This document shows, in pieces, positions 1 through 13,356 of a DNA stretch of 64,000 bases (positions are counted from its first letter, which is position 1; the number at the start of each line of letters is the position of its first letter). The translations under genes were made by a program, and so were the position numbers. The notes under the pieces are model-generated. The model searched no databases. It was not told the origin of the DNA and saw only the letters and a list, made by a program, of their open reading frames with translations. Location of the stretch: contig BCKT01000011.1 of NCBI GenBank assembly GCA_003116875.1, positions 1,123,771-1,187,770 of the forward strand. Reading direction: 5' to 3'. Origin of the DNA: Takashimella koratensis. Taxonomy: Eukaryota; Basidiomycota; Tremellomycetes; Trichosporonales; Tetragoniomycetaceae.

Positions 1-1
1 C

Positions 2-427
2 CTAATCAATGACCACACGAATCGGAGCCTGATAGGACGATTTCACCGAACTAACCAAACCGAACCCCAAGAGTTCTACCAACTCTATTGTACTCCACAC
101 TATGTCAGAATATCCATTAATGAGCCACAGTCCTCGGTGGTTTCCGGATTTGAGCTCAATTATCGTTGGTCGTTCAAGATGTCACAATTGGAACGGGATT
201 CGGTGAAGAAAGTCTATCCTCCTGCTAGTGAGTATATTGTGTCCTGGCTCAGAAGGGATTACTGAAAGATATCCTCAGTTTTGCCAGAAAACAGCGAGAG
301 CGACGACCCAGAGTTTGTCCAAGAGGACAACGGGTCATCAAGAAACGAAAGGTCGCAAACAGATTCGTCTGTCCTTGGCTTTTTCCAAAGACTGATCAGT
401 CTCTTCTCTGGAAACGAAATTGCATGA
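2..427 (+). CDS. 3' end of an unrecognised protein-coding gene (partial at left edge)
   Basis: Two exons are visible: 2-227 and 279-427, with a 51-nt GT-AG intron (donor GTGAGT at 228, acceptor CAG ending 278). Phase is kept across the junction, and the frame stays open from the window edge to the TGA at 425-427. The exon 1 part reads like a beta-rich domain (a segment GFELNYRWSF follows several alternating hydrophobic residues). The exon 2 tail is acidic and serine-rich and ends in a short hydrophobic segment FFQRLISLFSGNEIA. I do not recognise the family. A CUB-like fold would fit the GFxLxY pattern, but this is only a guess. The N-terminal part lies outside the window. It is convergent with the IF-3 gene, 111 bp away. 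Confidence 0.5.
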
Positions 428-538
428 AAAGTGACATGTGCAAGTGATATGGGAAGAATGCGGTTGGATCATATTGTAGATGCAACAGTGGTGCAATGCT
501 GAATGTGTGCCTATGTTATGGACAATGGGGGATGATGA

Positions 539-1483
539 TCACTTTAGACCTGAACTTCCCGTCACTACTCCTGCTGTCGCGGCCGACCTCTCCCTCGCCT
601 TGCGCGCCCGTTCTTCCTCTTTCTTCTTCCTCGCTTCCTTCTTCTCGTCCTTTGCCCGCCTCTTCTCCACCTCTTCATCAAACACTTTCTGTTTCGCGCT
701 CGCCCTAATGCTCTCCTTGGGCTGCCAATACATTATCCACATCCCTGTCTGTTCCCTCTTCTCGTCATCCTTCCATTTCTTTCCGACCTCCTCCAGCGCT
801 GCGTCGAACATTGCGAACACCTCTTGCCGCTTCTTTTCGCCAACGTCGCCGGCTGCGGTCCCGCTACGAGAGGCGCAGATGACATGGACCCTGTCACCGC
901 GTTCGACGATCGCTCGGGCCGATGCGATTTTGTGTGCCAGGTCGCCGGGTGCGGAGAGCCATGAGACTTGCACCTCTTTGTCCTCGACAGCCGTCTTGCG
1001 GTTCAGCCGGAGCCGTGCGTCGTGCTCTCGCGCCTTCTTCTGCTCGTCTGCGAGGTCGACAAGACGGACGATTGGAGGGGAAGAAGAGACGAGTCGTACT
1101 GCATGGGTGTCGAGGGAGATGGAGGAGAGGATTTGTTTCAAGGGTGTCAAGGGGGAGAGGGCGTTGGTGGTTGGATCCACGATGTGAACGGAGCGGAACG
1201 GGATATCGGCGTTGCGGACCTCTCCGCTGGGTGCGATTTGAGAGGGTTGCTGCGGGGTACCACGGCTACCCCCATTGGCCAAATGCATGGACCGGTTGGA
1301 AAACGGACGACGCCAGCTGGGTCCTGACGATGGTGACCGCGGTGCCAAGGGTGGTCGGGTCGGCAGGGCTGTAAGAAAAGGTCGGACGATGGCACGGGCA
1401 TGCGAGTGGACGTGTGCCCCAGCGGAAAGTGGTCGTGTGAGCAGTGCTCGAGGGTGGAGGGACATGGCGGGCCGGTGCATCAC
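539..1483 (-). CDS. Mitochondrial translation initiation factor IF-3
   Basis: Single-exon frame of 314 aa. IF-3 binds the small ribosomal subunit and promotes its dissociation and correct start-codon selection; this copy should act in the mitochondrial matrix. The first ~70 residues are rich in Arg, Ser, Ala and Pro with almost no acidic residues, as in a mitochondrial presequence. The IF-3 N-domain begins near residue 85 (NADIPFRSVHIVD), followed by the linker with RLVDLADEQKKAREHD. The C-domain follows (KEVQVSWLSAPGDLAHKI, then ERGDRVHVICASRSG). A long Lys/Glu/Arg-rich C-terminal tail (about residues 255-305) is predicted helical and exceeds the bacterial length. A second Met a few codons in (MSLHPRALL) is an alternative start. 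It is divergent from the RhoGAP gene. Confidence 0.85.
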   Translation of the reverse strand: MMHRPAMSLHPRALLTRPLSAGAHVHSHARAIVRPFLTALPTRPPLAPRSPSSGPSWRRPFSNRSMHLANGGSRGTPQQPSQIAPSGEVRNADIPFRSVHIVDPTTNALSPLTPLKQILSSISLDTHAVRLVSSSPPIVRLVDLADEQKKAREHDARLRLNRKTAVEDKEVQVSWLSAPGDLAHKIASARAIVERGDRVHVICASRSGTAAGDVGEKKRQEVFAMFDAALEEVGKKWKDDEKREQTGMWIMYWQPKESIRASAKQKVFDEEVEKRRAKDEKKEARKKKEEERARKARERSAATAGVVTGSSGLK

Positions 1484-2329
1484 GCGAAGAGGCAGGAAGC
1501 AACTGGGTGACGATGAAACCGGAGAGAAGCAAGGTGGGGACAGAGGGCAGCTCGCACCGCCCGCTGTGTCTCTGCGCTAGACGATGCAGTTGACGGCCGA
1601 GGCTAGGTTGTGGTGACCACTGGTGGTGACGAGGATGAGGTAGTGTATGGGAGGTGACCGTTAGTTGGAAGTTGGAATGGACGCAAGGGGGACTTTGAAT
1701 AGGCAAAGGGAGGCAAGGGTAATAAAATAGATTAGAAAAGCAGGAATTGAATGGTAATTGATGCCCCGCCCTGTCCTAATCCTAATCTAGGGTGGAGGCA
1801 AGGGCATGTTTTCTCACACCCACACTATGCTCCCCGCCTTTCTCACCGGGAGATACACACAGACACACACAGACACACACACACACACACCAGTCTAGCC
1901 TCGCCCGGCGTTCCCGCATCGCCTCTGCAATCATTCACACAGCGAGCACAGTGCATACGATCACTTTGACATTGTCTACTCCCCCATCTCCTCGAAGACA
2001 ACTCCCACAACCGACCGTCGTCAAGTGTATCCCACCCTCCTACCACCGCCTGTCATACAACCGGACTTGCCTACACACGAAACGGGTCGGCGATTTTGGC
2101 TGGCAAAAATACCCCAGCGTAGCGTGTGTCCAGCCCGTCAGCCAGTCACCAGCCACCACCACCAAAACAATCTCAATCTCCTCTCTCCATTATCACCGCA
2201 CCCCTCATCCACCACTCCTCACCACCGTTCACCACAACACATCAACACTTCACACCATCTCTTATCGCTGGCGATACCTCTCATTCACCCTTACCCTCCC
2301 CACGCCATCCCCGCTCCGTCTCATCGAGG
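1484..2329. promoter_or_regulatory. Divergent intergenic region between IF-3 and the RhoGAP gene, with CA repeat
   Basis: No convincing coding sequence. It must hold the promoters and 5' leaders of both flanking genes. A CA-rich microsatellite (ACACAC with interspersed ACAGAC units) lies at about 1855-1891. The ~400 bases before the RhoGAP start are C/A/T-rich and G-poor, typical of a yeast 5' leader. Open frames here are low-complexity and lack family features. Confidence 0.6.
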
Positions 2330-5300
2330 ATGGAGCAGTATCAGGATGGATACGTCGAAGTCCCCAGAGGCGGCCAGGAGATGGAGAACGGCTACTACGG
2401 AGGGCGATCAAGAGGATACTGTGAGCTTGCCTAGACCCATCCGCCGGCTGCCTTCCCGATTACGCCTTCCCATCCTATGCTTTGCTCCACATTCTCAAGG
2501 ACGTCTCAGCGGCTTCGTGTCAACAACGCGACTGTATGCTGATCACATTGCTTGCAACCTCCACCTTCTCCACCTCCTTCATCTGCCGTCGCCAACACCT
2601 CCACCTCCCGCCTGACCATTACCCCATCTCATAGCCATCAACAACGACTCGCGGTCGACCAACACAGCCACCACATCGACGGGTAGCATTAACCCACCTT
2701 CTGCACCAACGCTGCACCACCACAACTCGTCACACTCTGGCACCTCGGCATACTCGGATGGAATAGGCGGCGGCGGCAACGGGTCCATCTCGATGCAGTC
2801 TGACACGACCGCGGCCATGGGCTCCGCCGGTGCGATGGGGATGGGCGGTCTGCATTCTCAGCGCCCGAGTATGGCAGAACGGCGACTGTCGTCCGGTCCT
2901 CAAGGCAAGGATATGAGCGACGTCGTGCCAGTTGGTTTCGACGAGGGCATCCTCCGAGGACTCTGTGAAATGGATGTGAGTGGAGGCAATTGGTGTGAAG
3001 TGGAGATGCTGGGTGGGCAAAGGTCGTGCATGGCTAGCTTGGAGAGGGGCGGGGGCTGCAATAAACGCGATGAGAGACCGGTGGGGGGAAAATGGGCGAG
3101 GACGGCAAAGAGCAGGAGATAGATGGCTTGCAGACGCGCTCTGGCACTTTTCAATACTCGTGTGCTGACAACTTATGCTGCAGGGCTCACTGCCACTGCT
3201 CACAGACCGCATAAAACAGTCTGTCGCGTCGTGCAAGGTATGTTGTAGCGGATTCCCCTGCGGGCTGTCACGACTGACGATACTGGCCAACAAATGCTGA
3301 TCGCTGCCTATCCACCTTTGTACCTCGCAGCAAGTCGCCATCTTCTTCCGCTCGCGAGCCGAGGTGGAGGAGAAATACGCGCGCTCGCTGGTCGAGCTTG
3401 GACGGACCACTGGCGAGATCTACGCTCGCGCCGACTGCAAGGCAGGGTGAGTTTATTGCAGACTAGGACTAGCTTGGATCCAGCGTCAGGCCCCCTGTAG
3501 CTTTAATGATGAGCTGAGCTGACCGTTTCATCTTGCTTGTCTCCTGCAGCACCTTCGTGACGGCGTGGCACTCGTCTATTCGTTTACAAGAACAACTCGC
3601 GCAGAACCGGATCCGGTTCTCTCAGCGCTTAGTGGAGATGAGTGACGAGCTCCTGAACCTCGGTCGAGAAGGAGAGAAAATGAGGAAGACGGTGAGCAGT
3701 CTACTGGTTCATATAATGCGTTGAGTTACGATAGCTGAGGCTTTGCGGTAGCACAAGGAGAACGGTGCACGGTATCAGGGTATTTTGCAAGAAAGCGAAT
3801 CCGTCATGGACAAGGTGCGCTGTCTGCTTCACTGATCGTGTCGGAAGCTGACAAGCGGTACAGGCCAAAGCACGGTTCGATTCGACAGCAGAAGAGCTCG
3901 AGCGCGTTCTTGTCGCGAAAGAGGGCGAGTCGTTGAAAGACTCAGGGATGCGGACGTCGGGCTCCAACTCATCAACCACCACTGTCGGGTCGGGTATGGG
4001 TCAAGGGATCGCAGGTGGTCCAGCAAGCGCGCCGGGATCGGGCAAGAAGGGCGGGTTAGGCAAGGCGATGACGAAAGGGTTGTTCAAGGGGAAGAACCCG
4101 GCGCAGATGCAGCGACAAGAAGATGATGTACGAGCGCGGATGGCCTCGGCAAGCGAGGCGTTCAGGAAGGCCGTGTTGGAGTGCCAGGCGCTTAGACAGG
4201 AGTACTTCAACTTCCAATTGCCAAAGATCCTCCGCGTGAGTTAAATACTTGGTCAAGCGACGGGGAGTGACGCTGCGAATGCTCCTTAGTTGATAGCGTG
4301 CTTTGCTGACGGTTCACAGTTGCTGAAAGAATGCGCGGACGAGCTCGACATGGGCACGCAATACCACCTTAGCCGATATGCGTTCTTGTACGAGTCGACG
4401 GTTCTCGGCGAGGGTACCTTGCTCAACCCGCTCGGGACCGAGGAGGCGCCGGGTCTCAAAGCTATCTTTGAGAACATCGACAACCGATCAGACTTCAAGT
4501 CGTACATGCAAAACTACGCGGTCGCACGTGGCACACCGCGTGGCCCGAGGCGCGAGGGCCCGTACGATGAGGGCTATGTGAGTGTTGTCTGAACACTGAG
4601 AGAATCGCCTGCGTCCTGTGTCTGTTCCTCAGCTATAGGGTGTGTACTGACTATCTGCAGTTGCCACCGCTCCCACCGCACGTGCAAGCGGGAATGCAAC
4701 CACAGCAGCCCGCAACGAACGGAATCAACTCACAGTCTGGTATCCCTGTTGCCATGGGCATGTTGGGCATGGGTATGGGAATGGGAATGGGCATGGCGAC
4801 TCCCGGCCCAGCGACAACAACAGCTCCAGCAAGCGGTATGCCAACACCCATGGTGCCCCCAGGCGACTACGCGGTGCCGGGTATCCCGGCCATGTCGGGT
4901 GCAACGTTCGGGGTCGACTTGACGGACCAACTGGCGAGGGACGGAGTGGAAATCCCGAGGGTCGTGGAGAAGTGTGCCCAGGCGATCGAGGAGTTTGGTG
5001 AGTCCTGACGAGCAGTGATGTGTCATTGCAGACTGATCGCTGACTGTGTTGTCTCCCTAGGTCTGGAGTCGATGGGTATCTACCGGCTGTCTGGAACAAC
5101 GTCCAAAGTGCAGGCACTCAAAGCGGCACTCGACAAAGGTCAGTCTTGTGCCCATCCTCTCTGCCTGGATTACCCAGCTTCGTGCTCTTCACTGACACTA
5201 CAGCAGACGTCGAGGCTACCGATGTCATGGCCGACCAGTGGACTTCGGATATCAATGTCGTTTCTGGTGTCCTCAAGCTCTGGTTCCGCGAGTTACCAGA

Positions 5301-5975
5301 GCCATTGCTCACTTTTGGCTTGTACCATGGTTTCATCGAGGCTGCGCGTGAGTATAAACCTCCGACGCGGCTGGCCGCCGTGATTGGTTTTGGAAAGCAG
5401 CTGACGCGTTTGTTGGGTTTAGGCTACGAGAACGATAGGTTGCGTCATATTCGATTGCACGAGCAGGTCAACGAGTTGCCAGATGCCAATTACGCGACGC
5501 TCAAGTATTTCATGGGCCATTTGGACAAGTGAGTGTTTGCCTTGGACTCTCCCATTTCGGTTCGCCTACTGACTGTCGGTGCCAGGGTTCGAAGGAAAGA
5601 GTCCGTCAACCAAATGTCGGTCTCCAACTTGTCGATCGTGTTTGGACCAACATTGTTGGGTGCACCACCAGAGGATGGCGGGCTCAACCTTGAGCACATG
5701 AGTTTCCAGTGCAAGGTGAGTCATAGAGTTGGAGTGGGAAACCGTGACCTGTTTGGTCTACTAGACACTTTTCTTTTTTTGCCAAGCTGACCCAAATCTA
5801 CCACATCTTCTCTCGTTCTTGTCCCTTCGACCATCTCCTCACGCTACGTCCCAAACCACATCAGGCCGTCGAGACAATTCTCGACAAGTACCGCGAGATC
5901 TTTGTCGAAGAGGTCGAGGACGACGGCGTGGGTTCCATTGGTCCCGGCGGCGACGGATCGAGTCCGGTCCCATGA
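2330..5975 (+). CDS. F-BAR and RhoGAP domain protein, Rgd1-like
   Basis: Fourteen exons: 2330-2420, 2635-2975, 3184-3237, 3331-3446, 3550-3691, 3752-3814, 3864-4235, 4320-4577, 4661-4997, 5061-5138, 5207-5347, 5423-5528, 5586-5715, 5865-5975, giving 779 aa. It should be a GTPase-activating protein for Rho-family GTPases at the plasma membrane, bound through its curved F-BAR dimer. The F-BAR region runs from about residue 131 (GFDEGILRGL) to 450, with RSRAEVEEKYARSLVELG as the typical FCH core. It is interrupted near 290-330 by a Gly/Ser/Lys-rich insert. A Met/Gly/Pro-rich linker with a GMGMGMGM tract follows. RhoGAP starts near 592; GIYRLSG carries the arginine finger (about R600), and NQMSVSNLSIVFGPTLL is the family block. 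There is no DEP domain, which favours Rgd1 over Rgd2. Start context is GAGG-ATG-G. Confidence 0.85.
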
Positions 5976-6865
5976 TGACGAAATAAGAACGGTTCTACGA
6001 CGTGTCACGACCCTTTCCCCACCTTCACTCTCGTTCAATCCTCTCTCTTCCCCTCTTCGCTCTCTCGCCTCTCCCTCTTATCCCGACTTCGATCTCCCTT
6101 TGGTTTTCATGGAGTCTGTGGCTTTGTGCAGCTGGTCGCTTTTGTCCAACCTCGCTCTTTCTCCTTCTTTCTCTCTTCTTGACCCTCTCTCTCTCTCTTC
6201 CTCTGCTTCTGCCTATCCTTTTCGATGTCCGGTTTTCCTCGTTCACATGTCCCGCTCCCTTTCGCCGTCGTTTTGTCGTGTCGAAAAGAAACCAATGAGC
6301 TATCTTACTCCCCTCCCTCTTCCCGTTTGACTACCACTGCTACCTACCCTTTTGGACCTAGGAGGACTTCTCATTGATACAGTATACCTTGGACTAGCTA
6401 CGAGAAAATCCCCTCAGCACGCCTGCTTCACCTACAGCGTACAGTACAGGAATGCAAACCTGCCCCCACTTTAACGGAAGAGGAGACGGGAAGTCTTGAA
6501 GACTACGTGACGACGTGCGTGAAAGCCAGGGCGAGGAGCGTTAGTCAAAGGAGTGGAAAGAGCAAAGGTTTCAGAGATTGTAGACCGCTAAACCTTTCCC
6601 CTGTTTCAGTCTTTGAAGACAACGAAGGAAGAACGGAGGGTAAACTGCTTGAAACAGTCTTCTTTTCGCGGTCTCCTTCCGCTGGGGGCGCTTGGATGTT
6701 TGGTCTCCGGATTGGCGATGGTGATGGTAATCGAGCGGCAAAGGTATACAAGTACATATACTTTCCCAACCTTCCAATCTTCTACCTCTCTTATTCCACC
6801 CACTGACACTCTAGGACTGACACTCTCCAGCGTACCACCAGCACTCGTGATCAGACTTCACAAAC
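5976..6865. other. Intergenic region downstream of the RhoGAP gene
   Basis: No supported gene. A strongly pyrimidine-rich block (TCTC repeats) lies at about 6130-6250, probably in the 3' UTR of the upstream gene. The remaining ~400 bases should hold the promoter of the gene starting at 6866. Short frames on both strands are low-complexity. Confidence 0.5.
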
Positions 6866-7809
6866 ATGGCAAGAAGTACTGAAGACGTCCATTTTGAAGC
6901 AAGGACTCCTGCGCAGAGACAGGAGACTTGCGTCGACCAGATAACCCTGTACTACGCTCGTCGTCTCTGGTCTGACCTCTCCGGCGCGGAGAAAGACCTG
7001 GGCGATGGACTCAAGCTCAAAGTATGCACGCAGACGGAAATCATCCCCCAGCTCCGGGCAGAGGGCTTGCTGACTGGGGAAGAACTCGTATCGCTCAACG
7101 CCGTGTTCGACCAAGACCTCAAAGACCTGTCAACGAACTTCTTTGACACCCTCACAGAGTGAGTTTAATCGCAGCTGAGCCTCTTGTTACATCGAATGTG
7201 AACCACTACTTGCGCTGCTTAAGTGCTAAGCCTTGATGACACAGGTACATCGAAAGCAAACCCAATTATAGTTGGTCCGGTCGAGGTCCGTCTACGGAAG
7301 GCTTGACATTGGCAACCATTGAGCAACGAAGCGGGGAAGTCGTTGGCACCATCCGATCCCCAACCAAGTTCAGCGCATCCACGACGTATCGAGGGTATCG
7401 TCGTATGGAGGGAGGCGTGGGCATGTCACCCGTTATCCCCAAACTCATCCTAACTCAGCACAAGGACACGCTATCGTCTGAAGATTTCGACACAATCGCC
7501 AAATTCGCAAAGCAAAGTCGGTACCTCAAACTCATGCATACCGTCAACAAGGATGGGCTTTCAGGTTCTACCAAAGGCTCGGAGGTCGTAGAGGTTCCCA
7601 ACAACAGGATAAAGGTCAATTTGTCTCAATTTATGAGAGATGCCAAAGCGGCAGCTATGGCTAAATCGAAACAGGATACCAAAGACCCCCAGACCGTGGG
7701 AGAGGATGAAACCGAAGTCGGCTTGCTCGCCTTGAATGAGACAAAGCAGGGAGAAGAAGATTGGGAGGACATGCCACCGCTGTCAGGTATGGCGTCTGAG
7801 GACGTCTGA
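6866..7809 (+). CDS. Unrecognised 285-aa protein, intact member of a small local family
   Basis: Two exons, 6866-7158 and 7245-7809, joined in phase by an 86-nt GT-AG intron. I do not recognise the family. The protein is soluble-looking, with no signal peptide or membrane segment. The N-terminal ~97 residues (VDQITLYYARRLWSDLSGAEKDL, divided here as VDQITLYYARR and LWSDLSGAEKDL) look alpha-helical. The second exon has a region EVVGTIRSPTKFSAS followed ~20 residues on by LILTQHKDTLSSEDFDTIA and KFAKQSRYL. The C-terminus is acidic (EEDWEDMPPL). The SPTKFSAS and LSSEDxxxIxxFA motifs recur in the truncated copy at 8059-8316. The second motif may also recur at the right edge of the window (63755-64000). 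The start is ACAAAC-ATG-G. Confidence 0.65.
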
Positions 7810-8058
7810 AGCGGTCCGAGCGGTCCCGAAGTACCTGGCATGCCGAGAGGGGACCGAGCGGGGTGGCGCAGGCCGAGGTCACGGAGAACACTAAGACCAC
7901 TAGTAGAGGCGATGCAGCGCTGCGGCGCATGGGTCCGCGAGCAGCTGCGGCCGCGGAGAACAACGGGGATGCATGCACGACGCGCAAGCCGTGGAGGCCG
8001 AGCTAGTGCACATAAATAGCAGTCGGTAGCGTCGAGAGATGAATCCCCAACCCGTTGA

Positions 8059-8316
8059 AACCTAACAGACACAATAATCTATGTGGGACAGATCAGACGA
8101 GCGGTAGACGATGAGATTGTTGCCTTCATCGCTTTGCCGACCGAATTCTCCGCCTCGCTCCCCAACGAGAACACGCGAAGCAGTTTCCCCAAGGTGGAGC
8201 CCGTCCACAAATACGCAATCATGTTGAAAGACGAGGGCGTCTCCGTTGAAGAACAGCGGGCAATCGAGACTTTCGCAAGGGAACGCGATTCGAGTACTTC
8301 GGACGGGAGGAAATGA
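8059..8316 (+). pseudogene. Truncated relative of the upstream gene, probable gene fragment
   Basis: An open stretch with no ATG at its start runs to the TGA at 8314-8316. Its protein contains EIVAFIALPTEFSAS and, ~20 residues later, YAIMLKDEGVSVEEQRAIET followed by FARERDSS. These align in order and spacing with VVGTIRSPTKFSAS and LILTQHKDTLSSEDFDTIAK-FAK of the intact gene just upstream. An acceptor-like CAG ends at 8091 in the right phase, so it may begin as an exon. I see no copy of the first exon and no start codon, and the frame ends right after the shared motif. The simplest reading is a decayed partial tandem duplicate. An alternative is a real downstream exon of a gene whose 5' exons I cannot see. 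Confidence 0.4.
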
Positions 8317-8907
8317 TGGCGGCGTCTCAATATGGAATCACTTGAGCGTTTCACGTCAGTCTCAACCATGCCCTCTCCATCAGATCTTTTCAATCACAGT
8401 TGATCTTTGCTCGTCCTTGGTTTGCAGTGCTTTGCTTGGATACTCAGTTCACCGCCCCTCTTCGTCAGTTTCCGTTTCGTTCTCCGTACCAGTTCTCTGC
8501 TGTCAGTACCCCTCCCGTTCGTACTGCCATCATGTCACTGGTATTCGTCTACACCTCATTGGAATCTGCATCACACATGAGGGAATGGGATGGTGGATGG
8601 GGTTTGATGGTGCTCGTCTATAAATGTCCAGAGAGTTCTTTCCCAATTCTCACCTATTCTCGTCCTCATCCCGACTTTGCGGGGGAAAGGTCAAGACATG
8701 GCGGGCAAGGATAATTACTCCTTGGCAAGGGAGACGAAGCCCCAAGTCTACACATGAACACGGAAATGGAAGCGAGAAAAAATGAACAGATATAATGGGA
8801 ACGGACGGTGAGTCATAGAACACGAACGAAACGATAGGGAAGGGGAAGAGGGGATGGTGAGTAAGCGAGTAGGAGACGCGCCGACGCCAATGGACGGGTC
8901 AACAAGC
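8317..8907. other. Intergenic region between the gene fragment and DBP2
   Basis: No supported gene. It probably holds the 3' UTR of the DBP2 transcript on the minus strand. Short frames here have no recognisable motifs. Confidence 0.4.
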
Positions 8908-11877
<2,970 letters not shown>

Positions 11878-13356
11878 GATGGTCAGATTTGAAGTGTAGG
11901 TGTTTTTGTGGATAGACAAGAGAGTGTGGTGTTGTCAAGGACTGGATGTGCTCGTGAGCAGCAGGTCGAGTAGGGGAGTGGGTGGGTGAGGGGGTGAAGG
12001 GGTGGGTGGGCGTGAGAGATAGAGGTGAAGAGAAGAGGAAAGGTTGACAAAGGTGAATAATGTATAAAAAAAAAGCTGCAATCAATCCTCGGTGGAATGG
12101 AGCACACACACACACACAAGGAAGGTGAAGATTTGCACACCGTAGACAGGGTCCAGCCAGAGCGGCGACAGACACACACAGACACACAGACACACACACA
12201 CACTTACGCCGAGACCAGGAACAAGGGAAAGCAAGACACGAGGGTGCCACAGTAGGGGCAGTTCGGCGTTGTACGAATCTCCGAGTGTGGCACTCTCAAA
12301 AGTTGGATCGCTCCTGATGCAATTCTGCTTTGTCTCTACTTCCTCTCTCATCTTATCGACTGCAGCCCAGCTTCAATGTAGCATACAAGGTGAGCCTCCT
12401 CCCATCTCCCATCTCCCCATCTCTCCCTCTCTTCCTCTCCGCCTCCTCTGCCCCCTGCACACCTCTTCGCCTTTTCTCGGATGAAACCAATTCCAAGACA
12501 TTTGCACGTCAGTACGACACCCGCAACTCGTTTCGACGACGCGCGGTTGACTGTGTTCAACTTTTTTCGCATTATTGCCTGATCTTCTTTCTCTTCCTCT
12601 TCGTTTTGTCCTCTGTCGTGTTCGCGGTGTGCCTGCTACGAGCGGCGAGAGGTGGAGGCTGACGTGGTGGCTGACTTGTTACCCAGTTTTCCCTAGTTGT
12701 TGTCGTGTCATCTGGATTCGATGCAAGATCGTGTTGAACCCCAGCCGTGGTCTGATTTCGTTTCGAGGCTTGTTGGAATCCTGAGAGCTGGTCGGAGTGA
12801 TGTGCACGGAGGAAGGTGAACATGAAATGTGGGCTGTTCTGGTACGGTCGCTGGTCTGCTTGCCGTCTCCACCCCTACTCTTTTATCACTTCACGCCTCG
12901 ATGCTGTCTCACGTTCCGATCCCATAATCCTCCCCCTGCCCCACACACGCTTCCAGTCCCCCGTCACCGCAGGAGAGCCTTTTGCCTCCACTTGCTCTCG
13001 GCGGGGNTTTATTCTTTTAATCAAGAAGCGAAGAACCGACCTGTTTATCTACAGGCGTCAAGGCTGGGCATGTCCTTGCTTACTGTTTTCACCCCCACCG
13101 AGTATGGGACTAATCAGCCTTGTCGACATTCATAGAGCATCTGCATTTCTGTCTGTATGTGTATGCAATTGTTCTTGCTTTCTTGACTGGAAGCAGACTT
13201 TCTTGCTCACGACTTGATGCCCACGTGACTTGACCTGTTCCTGAGCGATGAGTCATTCCGCCGGATCTCTGCTTTGTCAAAATATCAAAAGTTGCACTCG
13301 CTTGTCAGTCATCAGTCACAACCTCATCACCTAAACCCTCACCGACCCACTCCTCA
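11878..13356. promoter_or_regulatory. Divergent intergenic region between DBP2 and RPAP1, with CA microsatellites
   Basis: No convincing gene. CA-dinucleotide repeats sit at about 12101-12118 and 12170-12203. Read in the DBP2 direction, the first ~170 bases upstream of the ATG are C/T-rich, as expected for a 5' leader. One ambiguous base is at 13007. Open frames here are low-complexity. Confidence 0.55.

Noticed and set aside
12797..13217. Overlapping plus-strand frames of 112 and 133 codons before RPAP1
   Set aside because: Cys/Phe/Pro-rich, contain an ambiguous base, and have no domain. They sit in the divergent promoter region.
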